A stretch of DNA of 29,288 nucleotides from RUG191 sp045642225 (GTDB lineage: Bacteria; Bacillota; Clostridia; Lachnospirales; Lachnospiraceae), in the NCBI GenBank assembly GCA_045642225.1, contig JAZUIN010000014.1, positions 1 to 29,288 of the forward strand, given 5' to 3'. Made by a program: the position numbers and the translations under genes. A model generated the notes under the pieces. The model saw only the letters and a program-made list of their open reading frames with translations, had not been told where the DNA came from and did no database searches. Positions 16,040 to 25,026 of this stretch are shown piece by piece (position 1 is the first letter of the stretch; each line of letters starts with the position of its first letter).

Positions 16040-17368
16040 TTACCTCCTCAAATAAACAACCAGCAGCAAAATCATATCTACAATTAATTTTGCCCCTCCA
16101 GTCAATTGTGGTGCTAGAAATAATGCATACATACCAGCTGACGCCTCTTCTTTCTTAATTCGTTCTGATTTATCAAGCATAAACTGATTTCTTCTTATAA
16201 TGTCTTCAATTTGTTCTGTTGCATTAGAACCTGCTCCTTCCGATAAAGAAAATAACATTTTCATAGCAGAACGCACCTCCGGCAAATTAAAATCGGAAAG
16301 GAAATTATTATACGGATGCATGCTAGTTGGATTCCTCTTAAGCTCTAGCACAAGCGTTTTTAACTCCTCTTGTAGCAAAGGAGGTGCATCTCCTACTGAT
16401 TTAAATATTGCAACTTGAACATTTTCCCGCTGTAACAACAAGGAAACTTGCATTAACCATCTTGGAAATGTCTTTTCTATCTCTTTCGTCAACTGTCTCT
16501 TAACTAACCTAATTGATAGAAAATGCTTTCTAGGATTCTTTTTATAATTGGTAAAACGCTTCATTTTAGCAACCAGTAGCTCCTCGTCCTTAACATTTTC
16601 ATTAATGAAACTAACTGTTAGCTTCTTATCCGCTAGATAATAAATAAACATATCTGCAATTATTACAATGAATGTCACAATCTGCGAAATCATTTCACCA
16701 CCAACATCGAGGTTCATTCGATCTGACATAAAATAAATAACAAAGCAAAGTCCTAGTGAGGTAACTATAGACATTAGAACTAAGCTTCTTTGATGCTTTC
16801 TAATTTTGAGTTCTTCATATACGCGATCTGCCCACATTCTTCTTGCCTCAAGAAGCAACTGCATGCTTGAAATAAATGCTCCACCCTTCTCTTCAACTTG
16901 AATAACAAAATCATGCATAGTCTTTAAGCCCTCGTAATTATATTCATCTTCTATAATTCTAAGACCATTTCTTATAACATCACTTGCATCAAAGGTTTTC
17001 GTTATATATCTCTTCGCCTTTTGTAGCACATCCTTCATCTTCGAATCGTCGAATAACTCTTCTACTTCTTCTAATGTTGCTAACACCTTCTTATTCTTCA
17101 TAAATGAATACATAAATTGTTCCATGTACATATTCACGTTTGAAAACCTTTGCATTTCATACCTATTGACTGCTAAGCTCCTTAGGAACAGCGGCAGCAT
17201 TAATGCCACCGCTAGACACAAGCCAATTATAAAAGGCCAATTAAGCCTAAATAATAAGCCTACAACAACAGTTATACAAACCATAATTAGATAAGCAACA
17301 ATAGTTTTTGAAGTAGAAAAAACATATCCATATTTAACTAGCTCGTCAGACAACTTCTTTTGCTTCAT
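16040..17368 (-). CDS. Tad-type pilus inner-membrane platform protein (TadB/TadC-like, single chain)
   Basis: A 442-residue membrane protein that should form the platform on which the ATPase acts. Helices occur at about residues 25-65, 200-245 and 415-442. Two cytoplasmic helical bundles of the T2SSF type lie at about 80-195 and 300-410; the second has LQREN...APPLL and SLSEGAG elements. Standard Tad loci use two genes, tadB and tadC; here one chain appears to carry both halves and no second platform gene exists. GGAGG precedes the ATG at 17368 by eight bases; a GTG five codons earlier contains that site. It overlaps the ATPase gene by 23 bases. Confidence 0.8.
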   Translation of the reverse strand: MKQKKLSDELVKYGYVFSTSKTIVAYLIMVCITVVVGLLFRLNWPFIIGLCLAVALMLPLFLRSLAVNRYEMQRFSNVNMYMEQFMYSFMKNKKVLATLEEVEELFDDSKMKDVLQKAKRYITKTFDASDVIRNGLRIIEDEYNYEGLKTMHDFVIQVEEKGGAFISSMQLLLEARRMWADRVYEELKIRKHQRSLVLMSIVTSLGLCFVIYFMSDRMNLDVGGEMISQIVTFIVIIADMFIYYLADKKLTVSFINENVKDEELLVAKMKRFTNYKKNPRKHFLSIRLVKRQLTKEIEKTFPRWLMQVSLLLQRENVQVAIFKSVGDAPPLLQEELKTLVLELKRNPTSMHPYNNFLSDFNLPEVRSAMKMLFSLSEGAGSNATEQIEDIIRRNQFMLDKSERIKKEEASAGMYALFLAPQLTGGAKLIVDMILLLVVYLRR

Positions 17369-18482
17369 AATATGTTCCTCCACCTTTCCAGTTTTTGTAC
17401 GTTCTAGGTCGTTTTGCCACCGATTCTATCTGTTCTTTTCTTCCTGTAACATAAAATGGATTCTCTACGCCAACCTCCTTAAACCGCTTTACCAAAGAAA
17501 GTGGCAGCTCCTTAATAACTACCTTTCCATTTTCTACGATTTTATAAATGTTATTCATACCACCGACTCTGTCAAAATAGCAAATTTGTTGTATAAATCT
17601 CTTGGTTACATATTTTCCATTCACTAAAACATCTCTACGTTTAAGAAGAATACCAATGTCTACAAATGAATAAATATCATTTTCCATGTTCTTATTCACA
17701 TTTCCAGCCATATTAAGCATTCTATCTGGAATCTTAATTACATCGTCCGTATGTAACGTCGTCATACCACTGATTCCTGTAGAAAAACACTCCAATAAAT
17801 ATTTAACCTCTGTCGACCTAACTTCAGAAAGCATCAACCATTTTGGATTAAGACGAAGACAGGTTTTTATCGCCTTAGTATAGTCTAATGTAGAATTAAC
17901 TTTAAGCTCTACCACATCATTTCCTGGATTAATCTTGCCATAATGCCATTCTACCGTGTCCTCAATCGTTATTACTCTGTCTTTAGGTTCAATATATTGC
18001 GAGAAAAATTTGGCACACTCTGTCTTACCTGCACCTGGCTCCCCACAATACACCATGTTCATTTTTGCTTTAACACAATTTTTAAGAAATGCAAATACAT
18101 TTTCCATACAATAACCTGACTCAACAATGCTGCTCTCGCTCAACCTAACACTAGACAACGATTTCCTTATGCATATGCTTCTTCCAGAAACAGCTACTGA
18201 CTCATGCACAATTGTAATTCTCAAATAATCCGTTTCTCCCTCTAGTACAGGATATTGTTTGTTAAATGGTTTACTTACAGCGTTAGATACACGCGCAGAA
18301 AACTGTTCTACAAACTCTTCATCCAAGCCTGTTACATTACATTTCTCCCTAACATTATTAGAATATGTTACCCATAGCTCACGACCGTTGTAATCAATAT
18401 CAGTTATGTCATCTTGGCGAACATACGGATAAAGTACTCCAAAAAAATTAGCTGACTCCTCTATTAAATTTTCTTCCTTCAA
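17346..18482 (-). CDS. tadA: Tad-type pilus assembly ATPase (TadA/CpaF family)
   Basis: A 378-residue secretion ATPase that powers pilus assembly from the cytoplasm. Walker A is GEPGAGKT (147-154), the acidic box lies in VITIEDTVEWHYG, Walker B is WLMLSEVR (215-222) and the His box is TTLHTD (241-246). The N-terminal domain is short, with the IDYNGRELWV strand typical of CpaF. It starts at a TTG with AGGAGG seven bases upstream. It is second in the operon, 17 bases after the first pilin-like gene, and overlaps the platform gene. No TadZ, secretin or prepilin peptidase lies nearby. Symbol given by family resemblance. Confidence 0.9.
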   Translation of the reverse strand: MKEENLIEESANFFGVLYPYVRQDDITDIDYNGRELWVTYSNNVREKCNVTGLDEEFVEQFSARVSNAVSKPFNKQYPVLEGETDYLRITIVHESVAVSGRSICIRKSLSSVRLSESSIVESGYCMENVFAFLKNCVKAKMNMVYCGEPGAGKTECAKFFSQYIEPKDRVITIEDTVEWHYGKINPGNDVVELKVNSTLDYTKAIKTCLRLNPKWLMLSEVRSTEVKYLLECFSTGISGMTTLHTDDVIKIPDRMLNMAGNVNKNMENDIYSFVDIGILLKRRDVLVNGKYVTKRFIQQICYFDRVGGMNNIYKIVENGKVVIKELPLSLVKRFKEVGVENPFYVTGRKEQIESVAKRPRTYKNWKGGGTYYEAKEVV

Positions 18483-18499
18483 ATAACTACCTCCTACTA

Positions 18500-18664
18500 T
18501 TATCCTCTAGCTTGTGCAAAAAATGATGTTATAAGCTCTGAGAACTGATGTCCCACAATGCCTTGATCGTTAGTCCCGATAATAAATGTAACTACTGCAA
18601 CTAACGCAACTATCGCAATTACAGTTATAAGTGCAGGACCATATTCTTTGAGAATATCTTGCAT
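18500..18664 (-). CDS. Flp-pilin-like small protein, first gene of the pilus operon
   Basis: A 54-residue protein: MQDILKEYG, one hydrophobic helix of about 20 residues (PALITVIAIVALVAVV), then a tail ending FAQARG. It has the size of a major Flp pilin. AAGGAGGAG precedes the ATG at 18664 with a few bases between. It is the first gene of the operon, the usual place of the flp gene. Unlike known Flp prepilins it has no leader with a Gly before a cleavage site; E7 and Y8 are only a few residues from the Met. Confidence 0.75.
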   Translation of the reverse strand: MQDILKEYGPALITVIAIVALVAVVTFIIGTNDQGIVGHQFSELITSFFAQARG

Positions 18665-18717
18665 AACTCCTCCTTTCTATCATTTTTCATTTTCTAAATT
18701 TTCAAAATGGAAAACTA

Positions 18718-18736
18718 CAATCTAGACACTAGATTG
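18718..18736. repeat. 19-bp perfect inverted repeat upstream of the pilus operon
   Basis: CAATCTAG and CTAGATTG flank ACA. It lies 54-72 bases before the first pilus gene and about 90 bases from the divergent cyclophilin promoter. It could be a repressor site; no clear sigma-A promoter was found for the pilus operon around it. Confidence 0.55.
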
Positions 18737-18819
18737 CTCTAAGCGAATGCTTTACTGATTGACTAACACTTTAACACCTTTTATAAGAACAAACAACCGA
18801 ACAAATTATTAAAATTTTA

Positions 18820-18848
18820 TTAACATTCTCTTCTAAATTTGGTATTAT
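18820..18848 (+). promoter_or_regulatory. Promoter of the cyclophilin gene
   Basis: TTAACA (18820-18825), 17 bp, TATTAT (18843-18848) with TGG just before it. The leader of about 70 bases contains a small hairpin (GAGCA with TGCTC, around 18874-18888). Confidence 0.65.
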
Positions 18849-18925
18849 ATAGAAGTATTTTTATGTATTGCTAGAGCATTTTTGCTCAACAAATATAAGC
18901 GTTGACGCCAAAGGAGGAAGAAGAA

Positions 18926-19447
18926 ATGGCACAAAATCCAGTTGTTACAATCAAAATGGATTCTGGTAAAATTATGAAAGCAGAATTATATCCAGAAATT
19001 GCACCACAAAGCGTAAATAACTTTATCAGTCTTATTAACAAAGGCTTTTATAACGGTGTTGGATTCCACAGAGTTATTCCAGGTTTTATGATTCAAGGCG
19101 GTGATCCTGATGGAGTAGGAACAGGCGGTCCTGGTTACTCAATCAAAGGTGAATTTTCAAGCAATGGCTTCAAAAACGATTTAAAGCATACTGAAGGTGT
19201 TCTTTCAATGGCACGTTCTATGATGCCTAACTCAGCAGGTAGCCAATTCTTCATTATGCACAAGACTTCACCTCATCTAGACGGTGATTATGCTGCATTT
19301 GGCAAATTAATAGAAGGTCAAGAAGTAGTTGACGAAATTGCAAATGTTGATAGAGACTATAACGATATGCCTCTAGAGCCACAGGTAATGGTTGAGGTTA
19401 CTGTTGATACATTTGGCGTTGATTATCCTGAGCCAGAGAAATGTTAA
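18926..19447 (+). CDS. Cyclophilin-type peptidyl-prolyl cis-trans isomerase
   Basis: A 173-residue cytosolic cyclophilin that speeds up proline cis-trans isomerisation. The active-site segments FHRVIPGFMIQGGD (47-60, with the catalytic Arg) and SAGSQFFI (103-110) and the HLDGDYAAFG loop are all present. AAAGGAGG lies eight bases before the ATG at 18926; an upstream TTG frame contains that site and is not the start. No signal peptide. The DUF1846 gene begins 33 bases after its stop with no terminator between them, so the two probably share one transcript. Confidence 0.95.
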   Translation: MAQNPVVTIKMDSGKIMKAELYPEIAPQSVNNFISLINKGFYNGVGFHRVIPGFMIQGGDPDGVGTGGPGYSIKGEFSSNGFKNDLKHTEGVLSMARSMMPNSAGSQFFIMHKTSPHLDGDYAAFGKLIEGQEVVDEIANVDRDYNDMPLEPQVMVEVTVDTFGVDYPEPEKC

Positions 19448-19480
19448 TTGTAAGCTAACAAATATATGAGGAAAAAGATT

Positions 19481-20944
19481 ATGAGAAAAGGTTTTGACAA
19501 TGACAAGTATTTAAAAATGCAATCTGAACACATTAAAGAGCGCATTAACAAATTCGACAACAAGCTTTATCTAGAATTTGGTGGAAAGCTTCTTGACGAT
19601 TACCATGCAACACGTGTATTGCCTGGTTTTGCTGCTGATTCTAAGTTGCAAATGTTAATGACTCTTAAGGACCAAGCTGAAATAGTTATGGTTGTATCAT
19701 CAGAAGATATTCAGAAAAATAAAGTTCGAGAGGATCTAGGAATAACATATGATAACGACGTAATTCGACTAATCAAAGAGTTTAAAAGTCGTGACTTGTA
19801 TGTTGGAAGCGTAGTATTAACAAAGTACACCGAGCAACGTGGCGCGAAGCTATTTGCTACAAGACTTGAACAGATGGGCATTAAGGTGTATCACCATTAC
19901 ATTATCCCAGGCTATCCTAACGACGTTCAGACAATCGTTAGCGACGAAGGTTTTGGTAAGAACGACTTCATCGAAACTTCACGTCCACTTGTAGTTGTAA
20001 CAGCCCCAGGACCTGGTTCAGGAAAGATGAGTACTTGTTTATCACAATTATATCATCACAACAAGCGCGGCCTTCGTGCAGGCTATGCCAAATACGAAAC
20101 ATTTCCTATTTGGAATATTCCACTAGACCATCCTGTTAACCTAGCTTATGAAGCAGCTACTGCTGATTTGAACGACATTAATATGATTGATCCATATCAC
20201 TTAAAAGCATATGGTGAAACAACTGTCAACTACAATCGTGACGTAGAAATATATCCAGTACTTAACGCTATTTTCAACGAAATATATGGTTCTAATCCAT
20301 ATGCTTCACCTACTGACATGGGTGTTAATATGGCAGGTAACTGTATCTTCGACGATGAAGCCTGTAAAGAAGCTTCTAAGCAAGAAATAATACGTCGCTA
20401 CTACGAAGCCGTAACTGGTGTTGCAGAAGGTAAGAGAGAGCCTTCAGAAGTTCGCAAAATAGAACTTCTTATGAATCAGCTCAACTTAAAATGTAAAGAC
20501 AGAGCTGTTGTTACACCTGCACTTAACCGTGAGGCAGAAACAAATTCTCCAGCTACTGCAATAGAGCTTGATGATGGACGTATTTTCACTGGCAAGACAG
20601 GCGATTTACTTGGTGCTTGTTCTGCTGCACTTATGAATGTCCTTAAAGAACTAGCAGGAATAGATCATGAAGCTAAAATATTAACACCAGAATCAATTGA
20701 GCCTATTCAAAAGCTTAAAATTAATTATCTAGGTAGCAAAAACCCTAGACTTCATACTGATGAAGTTTTAATTGCTTTATCTGCTACTGCAGCAACAAAT
20801 GATGATGCTGCAAAAGCCTTAGCTCAATTACCAAAGCTTAAAGGCGCTCAAGTTCATTCTACTGTACTTCTTTCACAAGTAGACAAGACTACTTTCAAGA
20901 AGCTAGAATGTAATGTAACCTACGAAGCTAAGACAGAACAATAA
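19481..20944 (+). CDS. DUF1846 family protein
   Basis: A 487-residue protein matching DUF1846, a conserved family of unknown function in Bacillota and Actinobacteria. Its features include GKLLDDYHATRVLPGF near residue 35, a glycine-rich loop APGPGSGKMSTC (about 180-190) that looks like a Walker A loop except for Met where Ser/Thr is expected, and the MGVNMAGNCIFDD segment. Known structures of the family show a large alpha/beta fold; the reaction is not established as far as I know. I placed the start at the second ATG (19481) because GAGG lies upstream of it, while the first ATG, five codons earlier, has no site. It ends at a strong terminator. Confidence 0.88.
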   Translation: MRKGFDNDKYLKMQSEHIKERINKFDNKLYLEFGGKLLDDYHATRVLPGFAADSKLQMLMTLKDQAEIVMVVSSEDIQKNKVREDLGITYDNDVIRLIKEFKSRDLYVGSVVLTKYTEQRGAKLFATRLEQMGIKVYHHYIIPGYPNDVQTIVSDEGFGKNDFIETSRPLVVVTAPGPGSGKMSTCLSQLYHHNKRGLRAGYAKYETFPIWNIPLDHPVNLAYEAATADLNDINMIDPYHLKAYGETTVNYNRDVEIYPVLNAIFNEIYGSNPYASPTDMGVNMAGNCIFDDEACKEASKQEIIRRYYEAVTGVAEGKREPSEVRKIELLMNQLNLKCKDRAVVTPALNREAETNSPATAIELDDGRIFTGKTGDLLGACSAALMNVLKELAGIDHEAKILTPESIEPIQKLKINYLGSKNPRLHTDEVLIALSATAATNDDAAKALAQLPKLKGAQVHSTVLLSQVDKTTFKKLECNVTYEAKTEQ

Positions 20945-20980
20945 GCTTAAGCGATAAACTAATATATTTAATTCAAAAAT

Positions 20981-21033
20981 AAAGCCCTTTCACTGATTAA
21001 TATTTACTATTAATACAGTAAAAGGGCTTTTTT
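20981..21033. terminator. Long bidirectional terminator after the DUF1846 gene
   Basis: A stem of about 20 bp (AAAGCCCTTT with AAAGGGCTTT and an AT-rich inner part with one bulge) and a 5-base loop, with T6 on the plus side and TTTATTTTT on the minus side. The genes on either side converge. Confidence 0.9.
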
Positions 21034-21112
21034 GATGATAAATATTTATAGTATCAATCTAGTCAGGACATTCTATTATTCTTTATACATATATATATAT
21101 CCAAACAATTCA

Positions 21113-21700
21113 TTATTCTTCATACATACTGATATATTCAAAAAATCCATTATTTTGTATATCGTAATTCACACCATTAACTCTTATTATATTATTTGTT
21201 GGGAAAGAAAGCTTTACTTCTTTACCGTCTTTTCTTGTAAATGTTAATGAATACTGAATGCTATCCGCTGCTTGATTAGAAGACTTATCGCCAACCTTTA
21301 TATTTTTCGCCTGTACCCATACATTAGCAATAGTTTTAAGATCTTCTTCTGACTTCACATTACCATTTGCTTCAACCTTTAAGGATGTTGCAGGATTTCC
21401 TTCATAATTTGCATCAAAAGCATAAACACCTTCATCATTAATGAATTTTACAAGCTCATTATTCACATTTACCGTAACACCGGATGCTTCTTTTGCTGCT
21501 TCTTCGGCCTGTATTTCTTCCTTCTGTTCTTCTTCTATCTTATCTGCTTTGTTCTGCATAAAGATTCCTATAACTACAACTACTAATGTTATAGCTACTA
21601 AAACAACAAGTACGATCCAAAACCAGCTTTTGTCAACTAGCTTCTTCTCTGGCTCCTTTTTTCTATTATAAATATTATTTGTTCTTACCTTCTTTGCCAT
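21113..21700 (-). CDS. Membrane-anchored extracellular protein of unknown function
   Basis: A 195-residue protein with a basic cytoplasmic start (KKVRTNNIYNRKKEPEKK), one membrane helix at about 26-48, an acidic Glu/Ala/Lys segment at 50-70 likely to be a coiled coil, and an external domain of about 125 residues rich in beta strands (FINDEGVYAFDANYEGN, YSLTFTRKDGKEVKLSF). This is the layout of many Bacillota surface proteins, but I cannot assign a family. An AGG site lies five bases before the ATG. It follows carB on the same strand, with only a weak hairpin between. Confidence 0.8.
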   Translation of the reverse strand: MAKKVRTNNIYNRKKEPEKKLVDKSWFWIVLVVLVAITLVVVVIGIFMQNKADKIEEEQKEEIQAEEAAKEASGVTVNVNNELVKFINDEGVYAFDANYEGNPATSLKVEANGNVKSEEDLKTIANVWVQAKNIKVGDKSSNQAADSIQYSLTFTRKDGKEVKLSFPTNNIIRVNGVNYDIQNNGFFEYISMYEE

Positions 21701-21729
21701 ATTTGCCTACTCTCTCATATTATAAATTT

Positions 21730-21761
21730 CCCTTCTCAACACAAAACAGTATTGAGAAGGG
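21730..21761 (-). terminator. Hairpin after carB with a poor T run
   Basis: A perfect 10-bp stem (CCCTTCTCAA 21730-21739 with TTGAGAAGGG 21752-21761), 14 bases after the carB stop. On the minus strand it is followed by AAATTTAT, so termination may be partial and let transcription reach the next gene. Confidence 0.5.
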
Positions 21762-21775
21762 ATTATTAGCTTCAA

Positions 21776-24700
21776 TTATTTGATTTCGCTATGATATTCT
21801 TGTAATGACTTGACACCTGCTGCTGGGTTAGTCTTAATATAATGAATACCCTCTGCTGTAGCACGTGCTGCTGCCATTGTAGTCATATAAGGTACTTGAG
21901 CCTTAATTGCTGTCTTACGTAAATAACTATCGTCATGGATACAATCCTTACCAACTGGTGTATTGATAATAAGTTGAATATCACCATTTGTAATCATATC
22001 CTTAATATTTGGACGACCTTCGTACAACTTCTTAACCTTAGTAACAGGAATTCCTGCCTCAGCAATAAGATCATATGTTCTACCTGTACCAAGAAGTTTA
22101 AATCCATCTTCTGCGAAAATCTTAGCAATCTCAACAACCTCTGGCTTATCCTTGTCACTAACTGACATAAGCACTGTTCCTTCAAGTGGAAGCTTTGACT
22201 GAATTCCTTCTTGTGCCTTATAGAAAGCTTCACCATATGATGGACTAATTCCAAGAACTTCACCTGTCGAACGCATTTCTGGTCCAAGAATAGGATCAAC
22301 CTCTGGGAACATGTTAAATGGGAATGCTGCTTCCTTAACACCGTAATTTGGAATATCTCTGTCTGGCATGTTCTCAATTGGTGAAGGATTTCCTGTCAAT
22401 TCACTTGTAACGATATCTGTTGCAAGTGGCACCATTCTAATATTACATACCTTAGATACCAATGGCACTGTACGGCTGGCTCTAGGATTTGCTTCAAGAA
22501 CATATACCTTATCATTTTCAATAGCATATTGCATATTCATAAGACCGCGAACATTCATCTCAACTGCAATCTTACGAGTATACTCTTTGATTGTCTTAAC
22601 ATTTTCCTCAGATATATGAGCTGAAGGAATAATACAAGCACTGTCACCTGAGTGAACACCTGCTAACTCGATATGTTCCATAACAGCAGGAACATAAGCA
22701 TTTACACCATCTGAAATAGCATCTGCTTCACACTCTAAAGCGTGATTTAAGAATCTATCGATAAGAATTGGTCTATCTGGTGTAACACCTACAGCCGCAT
22801 TCATATATTCAACAAGACTTTCCTCGTCGTATACTACTTCCATGCCTCGACCACCAAGTACGTATGAAGGACGAACCATAACTGGATAGCCAATCTTGTT
22901 AGCAATTGCAATAGCTTCTTCAACATCAACAGCCATTCCAGATTCTGGCATAGGAATTTCTAATTTGTCCATCATAGCACGGAATTGATCTCTATCTTCC
23001 GCAAGGTCAATAACCTCTGGCGATGTACCAAGAATATTAACTCCATTAGCCTTCAAATCAGCAGCTAAGTTAAGTGGTGTCTGTCCACCGAACTGTGCAA
23101 TAACACCTACTGGCTTCTCTTTATTGTAAATGCTAAGAACATCTTCTAATGTAAGTGGTTCAAAATACAACTTATCAGATGTATCATAATCAGTTGAAAC
23201 TGTTTCAGGGTTACAGTTAACAATAATTGTCTCAAATCCGAGCTTCTTAAGCGCTTGTGATGCGTGTACACAACAATAATCAAACTCAATACCTTGTCCA
23301 ATTCTGTTAGGTCCACCACCAAGAATCATTATCTTCTTCTTGTCTGATACCACGTCTTTGTCAGGAGCATTATATGTTGAATAATAATAAGCTGCATCCT
23401 TTGTTCCACTAACGTGAACACCTTCCCAAGCTTCTTCAACACCAAGCTCAATTCTCTTATTGCGAATATCTGCTTCGTCAATCTCTAAGATTTGGCTTAA
23501 ATATTTATCAGAGAAACCATTCTTCTTAGCCGAAATCAAAGCTTCATCACTTGGAAGAGAGCCTTTTGACTTCATTAATTCCTCTTCTTCTTCAACTAAT
23601 TCCTTCATTTGCTCAATGAAGTATGTCTTAACCTTAGTTATTTCATATATTTCTTCAACTGTAGCACCCTTACGTAATGCTTCATACATGGCAAAATGTC
23701 TCTCAGTAGATGGAGTAATAAGAATCTGTAATAATTCTTCCTTAGTCTTGCTATCCAAGTCAGCAGCATGACCAAGACCATATCTTCCTGTCTCTAGTGA
23801 ACGAATTGCCTTCTGAAAAGCTTCCTTGTATGTCTTACCAATTGACATTACTTCACCTACAGCACGCATCTGAGTACCAAGCTTATCTTCAACACCCTTG
23901 AACTTCTCAAATGCCCATCTAGCAAATTTAATTACTACATAATCTCCGTCAGGAACATATTTGTCTAATGTACCATATTTACCACATTCAATATCCTTAA
24001 GTGTAAGTCCACAAGCCAACATAGCTGATACTAACGCAATAGGGAAACCTGTCGCCTTAGATGCTAATGCTGAAGAACGTGATGTTCTAGGATTAATCTC
24101 AATAACGATAATTCTATCAGATACAGGATCATGAGCAAATTGTACATTTGTTCCACCAATTACTTGTACAGAATCTACAATCTTGTATGCCTGCTCTTGT
24201 AATTTCTTCTGTGTCTCCTCTGAAATAGTAAGCATTGGAGCAGAGCAGAATGAATCACCAGTATGAACACCTAAAGGATCAATATTTTCAATGAAGCAAA
24301 CTGTAATCATATTACCTTCTGCATCACGAACTACCTCTAATTCTAATTCTTCCCAACCAAGGATAGACTCTTCTACAAGAACCTGTCCTACCAAAGAAGC
24401 CTGAAGACCTCTCTTACATACAACTTGAAGCTCTTCCTTGTTGTATACAAGACCGCCTCCTGCACCACCCATTGTGTATGCTGGACGAAGAACAACTGGA
24501 TAGCCTAACTCATCAGCGATTGATAATGCTTCATCTACAGAATAAGCAACCTCTGAACGAGCCATTTCGATTCCAAGTGAATCCATTGTCTTCTTGAACT
24601 CGATTCTATCCTCTCCTCTTTCAATTGCGTCAACTTGAACACCTATAACTTTAACATTATATTTATCAAGAATTCCGGCTTTATTAAGCTCAGAGCAAAG

Positions 24701-24991
24701 GTTAAGTCCTGATTGACCACCTAAGTTAGGGAGCAACGCATCTGGTCTTTCCTTCGCAATTATTTGCTCTAATCTATCCACGTTAAGTGGCTCGATATAA
24801 GTAACATCTGCCATCTCGGGATCAGTCATAATTGTCGCTGGATTTGAGTTTACAAGAACGATCTCATATCCAAGATTTCTAAGAGCTTTACAAGCCTGGG
24901 TTCCTGAATAATCAAACTCGCAAGCCTGTCCAATAATGATTGGGCCTGAACCAATAATAAGTACTTTATGTATGTCTTTGCGCTGTGCCAT
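21776..24991 (-). CDS. carB: Carbamoyl-phosphate synthase large subunit
   Basis: The 1071-residue synthetase subunit makes carbamoyl phosphate from ammonia, bicarbonate and two ATP for pyrimidine and arginine synthesis. It has the full two-half structure: two preATP-grasp/ATP-grasp halves (first half from IGSGPIIIGQACEFDYSG, second from ILGGGPNRIGQGIEFDY), the oligomerisation region between them, and the C-terminal MGS-like allosteric domain (from about residue 935, with LLGTGRTYDLI). GAGGAG lies nine bases before the ATG. No carA, the glutaminase subunit, lies next to it. It has its own promoter on the minus strand and is divergent from the PilZ gene. Confidence 0.97.
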   Translation of the reverse strand: MAQRKDIHKVLIIGSGPIIIGQACEFDYSGTQACKALRNLGYEIVLVNSNPATIMTDPEMADVTYIEPLNVDRLEQIIAKERPDALLPNLGGQSGLNLCSELNKAGILDKYNVKVIGVQVDAIERGEDRIEFKKTMDSLGIEMARSEVAYSVDEALSIADELGYPVVLRPAYTMGGAGGGLVYNKEELQVVCKRGLQASLVGQVLVEESILGWEELELEVVRDAEGNMITVCFIENIDPLGVHTGDSFCSAPMLTISEETQKKLQEQAYKIVDSVQVIGGTNVQFAHDPVSDRIIVIEINPRTSRSSALASKATGFPIALVSAMLACGLTLKDIECGKYGTLDKYVPDGDYVVIKFARWAFEKFKGVEDKLGTQMRAVGEVMSIGKTYKEAFQKAIRSLETGRYGLGHAADLDSKTKEELLQILITPSTERHFAMYEALRKGATVEEIYEITKVKTYFIEQMKELVEEEEELMKSKGSLPSDEALISAKKNGFSDKYLSQILEIDEADIRNKRIELGVEEAWEGVHVSGTKDAAYYYSTYNAPDKDVVSDKKKIMILGGGPNRIGQGIEFDYCCVHASQALKKLGFETIIVNCNPETVSTDYDTSDKLYFEPLTLEDVLSIYNKEKPVGVIAQFGGQTPLNLAADLKANGVNILGTSPEVIDLAEDRDQFRAMMDKLEIPMPESGMAVDVEEAIAIANKIGYPVMVRPSYVLGGRGMEVVYDEESLVEYMNAAVGVTPDRPILIDRFLNHALECEADAISDGVNAYVPAVMEHIELAGVHSGDSACIIPSAHISEENVKTIKEYTRKIAVEMNVRGLMNMQYAIENDKVYVLEANPRASRTVPLVSKVCNIRMVPLATDIVTSELTGNPSPIENMPDRDIPNYGVKEAAFPFNMFPEVDPILGPEMRSTGEVLGISPSYGEAFYKAQEGIQSKLPLEGTVLMSVSDKDKPEVVEIAKIFAEDGFKLLGTGRTYDLIAEAGIPVTKVKKLYEGRPNIKDMITNGDIQLIINTPVGKDCIHDDSYLRKTAIKAQVPYMTTMAAARATAEGIHYIKTNPAAGVKSLQEYHSEIK

Positions 24992-25026
24992 TTTGTGGTA
25001 CTCCTCTCGAAAAATTTATCTTTTCT

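Noticed and set aside
21083..21104. AT dinucleotide run as a repeat element
   Set aside because: It is a short low-complexity stretch in an AT-rich intergenic region.
24992..25026. PyrR-type attenuator before carB
   Set aside because: The leader is short and contains no terminator or antiterminator hairpin.
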